DNA of 16,041 nt from an uncultured Zetaproteobacteria bacterium (GTDB lineage: Bacteria > Pseudomonadota > Zetaproteobacteria > Mariprofundales > Mariprofundaceae): positions 1 to 16,041 of the forward strand of contig CAJXNE010000028.1 in assembly GCA_913056285.1 (NCBI GenBank). The letters run 5' to 3'. The position numbers and the translations under genes were made by a program. The notes under the pieces are model-generated. The model searched no databases. It saw nothing but the letters and a program-made list of their open reading frames with translations, and was not told the origin of the DNA. Shown here one piece after another: positions 14,445 to 16,041 of this stretch; position 1 is the stretch's first letter; each line of letters begins with the position of its first letter.

Positions 14445-15833
14445 CTACCCGCGCAGTGCAGCCATGCCGGCCTGGAGGCGTTTAAGTGTTTCTTCCTTGC
14501 CCAGCAAACCCAGCGTCAGATCGATGGGAGGAGATACCGGGCCACCGGAAATCAGAATGCGAATCGGTTGCGCCAGCTTACCCATGCCTACACATTCGTC
14601 TTTGCAAATGCTGCCAATCAGTTCGTGGGCTGCATCGCCGGAAAACGTATCCAGCGCCTCTACGCCAGCAATGAATTGTTCCAGCAAAGGCCATGTTGTA
14701 TCACGGAAATTCTTTTTGACGGCTTTTTCCTGATATTCGCTCGGCGCTTGATAAAAGAATCGCGCTCCTTCAGCTAGATCGACAAGATTCTTTGAACGCT
14801 CCTGCAACGATGCGATGACAGGCTCCAGATCAGGGCCAGCGGACACATCCAATGCCAACAGTCGAGCCACTTCATCGACCAGATCTGCCGGTTGCGCTTC
14901 GCGCAGATAGTGGCCGTTGAGCCAGTCGAGTTTCTGCTGATCGAAACGGGCGGCAGCCTTACCCACTTGCGCCAAATCGAATAGCTCAATCATTTGTGCG
15001 CGGCTGAATACTTCATCATCGCCATGCGACCAGCCCAGGCGCGCCAGATAATTGTTCACCGCATCAGCCAGGTAACCCTGTTCGCGGTATTCTGTAATGG
15101 CTACAGAGCCATGACGCTTGGACATTTTGGCGCCATCCGGGCCATGAATTAACGGAATATGTGCGAACTGCGGTATCGGCAGATTGAGCGCCTGATAAAG
15201 CTGAATCTGGCGCGGTGTATTGTTCAGATGATCGGAGCCGCGAACCACATGGGTAATACCCATGGCGGCATCATCAATCACGACGGCCAGATTATAAGTC
15301 GGCGTACCATCGCTGCGCAGTAGAATCAGGTCATCAAGCTCCGCATTGGGGAAACTGACCGGGCCGAGTACCATATCATTGACGATGGTTTCGCCTTCAT
15401 CAGGAGAGCGGAAACGAACCACATAGGGCTGATCATCCGGCTGGTCGGAGCGATGACGACAACGGCCATCATACATCGGCTTTTTGCCGGCGCTGCGCTG
15501 GGCTTCACGCATGCCATCAAGTTCTTCCCGGCTGCAATAACAGCGATAGGCGCGGTCTTTTTCGATCAACTGTTCAACCGCCCGAATATGCTCGGCCTGA
15601 CGCGATGCCTGAAATACAGGTTCCTCATCCCAGTCCAGTCCCAACCAGTTTAAACCATCCAGAATCACCTGCGTGGCCTCATCGGTTGAGCGTTCCCGAT
15701 CCGTATCTTCAATGCGCAGTATAAACTGGCCGCCGTGATGGCGGGCATAGAGCCATGAAAACAGCGCGGTACGGGCGCCGCCGATATGCAGCATGCCGGT
15801 AGGTGAAGGGGCAAAACGTGTACGAACGGTCAT
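14445..15833 (-). CDS. gltX: Glutamyl-tRNA synthetase
   Basis: Charges tRNA-Glu (and possibly tRNA-Gln) with glutamate in the cytoplasm. The 462-residue class I synthetase has the HIGH-type motif HIGG (16-19) within FAPSPTGMLHIGGARTALFS, IEDTD (41-45) and the KMSKS-type GAKMSKRHG (KMSKR at 236-240). The zinc-binding set matches E. coli GluRS position for position: Cys 98, Cys 100, Tyr 121 and Cys 125 (in MYDGRCRH). The start ATG has CAGGAG five bases upstream. It is a single-gene unit, convergent with djlA and bracketed by two same-orientation copies of the palindromic repeat. I see no convincing promoter hexamers in the 127 bases between the start and the upstream repeat copy. Confidence 0.98.
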   Translation of the reverse strand: MTVRTRFAPSPTGMLHIGGARTALFSWLYARHHGGQFILRIEDTDRERSTDEATQVILDGLNWLGLDWDEEPVFQASRQAEHIRAVEQLIEKDRAYRCYCSREELDGMREAQRSAGKKPMYDGRCRHRSDQPDDQPYVVRFRSPDEGETIVNDMVLGPVSFPNAELDDLILLRSDGTPTYNLAVVIDDAAMGITHVVRGSDHLNNTPRQIQLYQALNLPIPQFAHIPLIHGPDGAKMSKRHGSVAITEYREQGYLADAVNNYLARLGWSHGDDEVFSRAQMIELFDLAQVGKAAARFDQQKLDWLNGHYLREAQPADLVDEVARLLALDVSAGPDLEPVIASLQERSKNLVDLAEGARFFYQAPSEYQEKAVKKNFRDTTWPLLEQFIAGVEALDTFSGDAAHELIGSICKDECVGMGKLAQPIRILISGGPVSPPIDLTLGLLGKEETLKRLQAGMAALRG

Positions 15834-15960
15834 AATATCTCCTGATTGAAAAAGGCGGCGAGGCTATCCTGATAAAAGCGTGATTTCATCCGTTTCCCCT
15901 ATGCGTTGGCAGAAGCTGATGTGCGAGGTTCATGGGCAAGTGGTTTGCCGTCTTATTCCT

Positions 15961-16041
15961 TGATGAAGTCGTAAAAAGTCCGTCCATGGCCTTTTTACTT
16001 TACGGAAAGCGAAAAGTGCGATTTTCACTTTCCTTACAAAT
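15961..16041. repeat. Dispersed palindromic element (copy 2), cut by window edge
   Basis: This aligns without gaps to 14231-14311 at an offset of 1,730 bases, with 76 of 81 identical. Three of the five differences lie in the first eight bases. It keeps both A/T-rich hairpins (GTAAAAAG/CTTTTTAC and the GGAAAG...CTTTCC stem) and the CCGTCCATGG loop decamer. Its left end, TGATGAAGTCGTAAAAAG, is an imperfect inverted match to the right end of copy 1. The remainder lies beyond the window. It sits upstream of gltX, in the same orientation as copy 1. Confidence 0.85.

Noticed and set aside
15901..15963. 20-codon plus-strand frame (MRWQKLMCEVHGQVVCRLIP) upstream of gltX
   Set aside because: No ribosome-binding site, no recognisable features, and it ends inside the repeat; length is within chance expectation.

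Overview
The window is ordinary chromosomal DNA from a Gram-negative bacterium, most likely a proteobacterium. It is dense in genes, of moderate GC, with short gaps and many overlapping start and stop codons. The roughly 1,560-residue NAD-dependent glutamate dehydrogenase, the E. coli-like DjlA and the E. coli-like zinc-binding GluRS all fit Proteobacteria. The class I dihydroorotase together with PyrR and PyrK is not the enterobacterial arrangement. A zetaproteobacterial or similar deep-branching host is a guess that the sequence alone cannot settle.

Layout. Positions 1-2291 on the minus strand hold radC, a DHH-family phosphoesterase and the start of rlmB (cut by the window edge). Divergent from radC on the plus strand is one very large gene (2313-6986), a GDH-180 type NAD-glutamate dehydrogenase. 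Converging on it is a seven-gene minus-strand block (12395 down to 7004): an FNR-like flavin oxidoreductase, ruvX, pyrR, pyrB, pyrC, pyrK and a DUF924 gene. Every junction in this block overlaps by 1-29 bases, so it is almost certainly one transcription unit. It supplies the second and third steps of UMP synthesis (PyrB, PyrC), the electron-transfer subunit for the fourth step (PyrK) and a PyrR-type regulator. No pyrD is present in the window. Divergent from this block are prmA and djlA on the plus strand. gltX follows on the minus strand, convergent with djlA.

The least ordinary part is the non-coding DNA around gltX. A 156-bp element made of five consecutive hairpins, with imperfect terminal inverted repeats, lies between djlA and gltX. 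The first 81 bp of a second copy, in the same orientation, runs off the right edge just upstream of gltX. This looks like a non-autonomous (MITE-like or REP-like) dispersed repeat, and its copies bracket an essential tRNA synthetase gene. Other points to check are a possible decayed or misassembled ~61-codon gene ending exactly at the start of the pyr block, a palindrome in the same divergent region, a cysteine-rich loop in the glutamate dehydrogenase, and short perfect tandem duplications at two gene junctions. No CRISPR array, tRNA, rRNA, phage gene or transposase was seen. The window does not contain an obvious new multi-gene defence or metabolic system.
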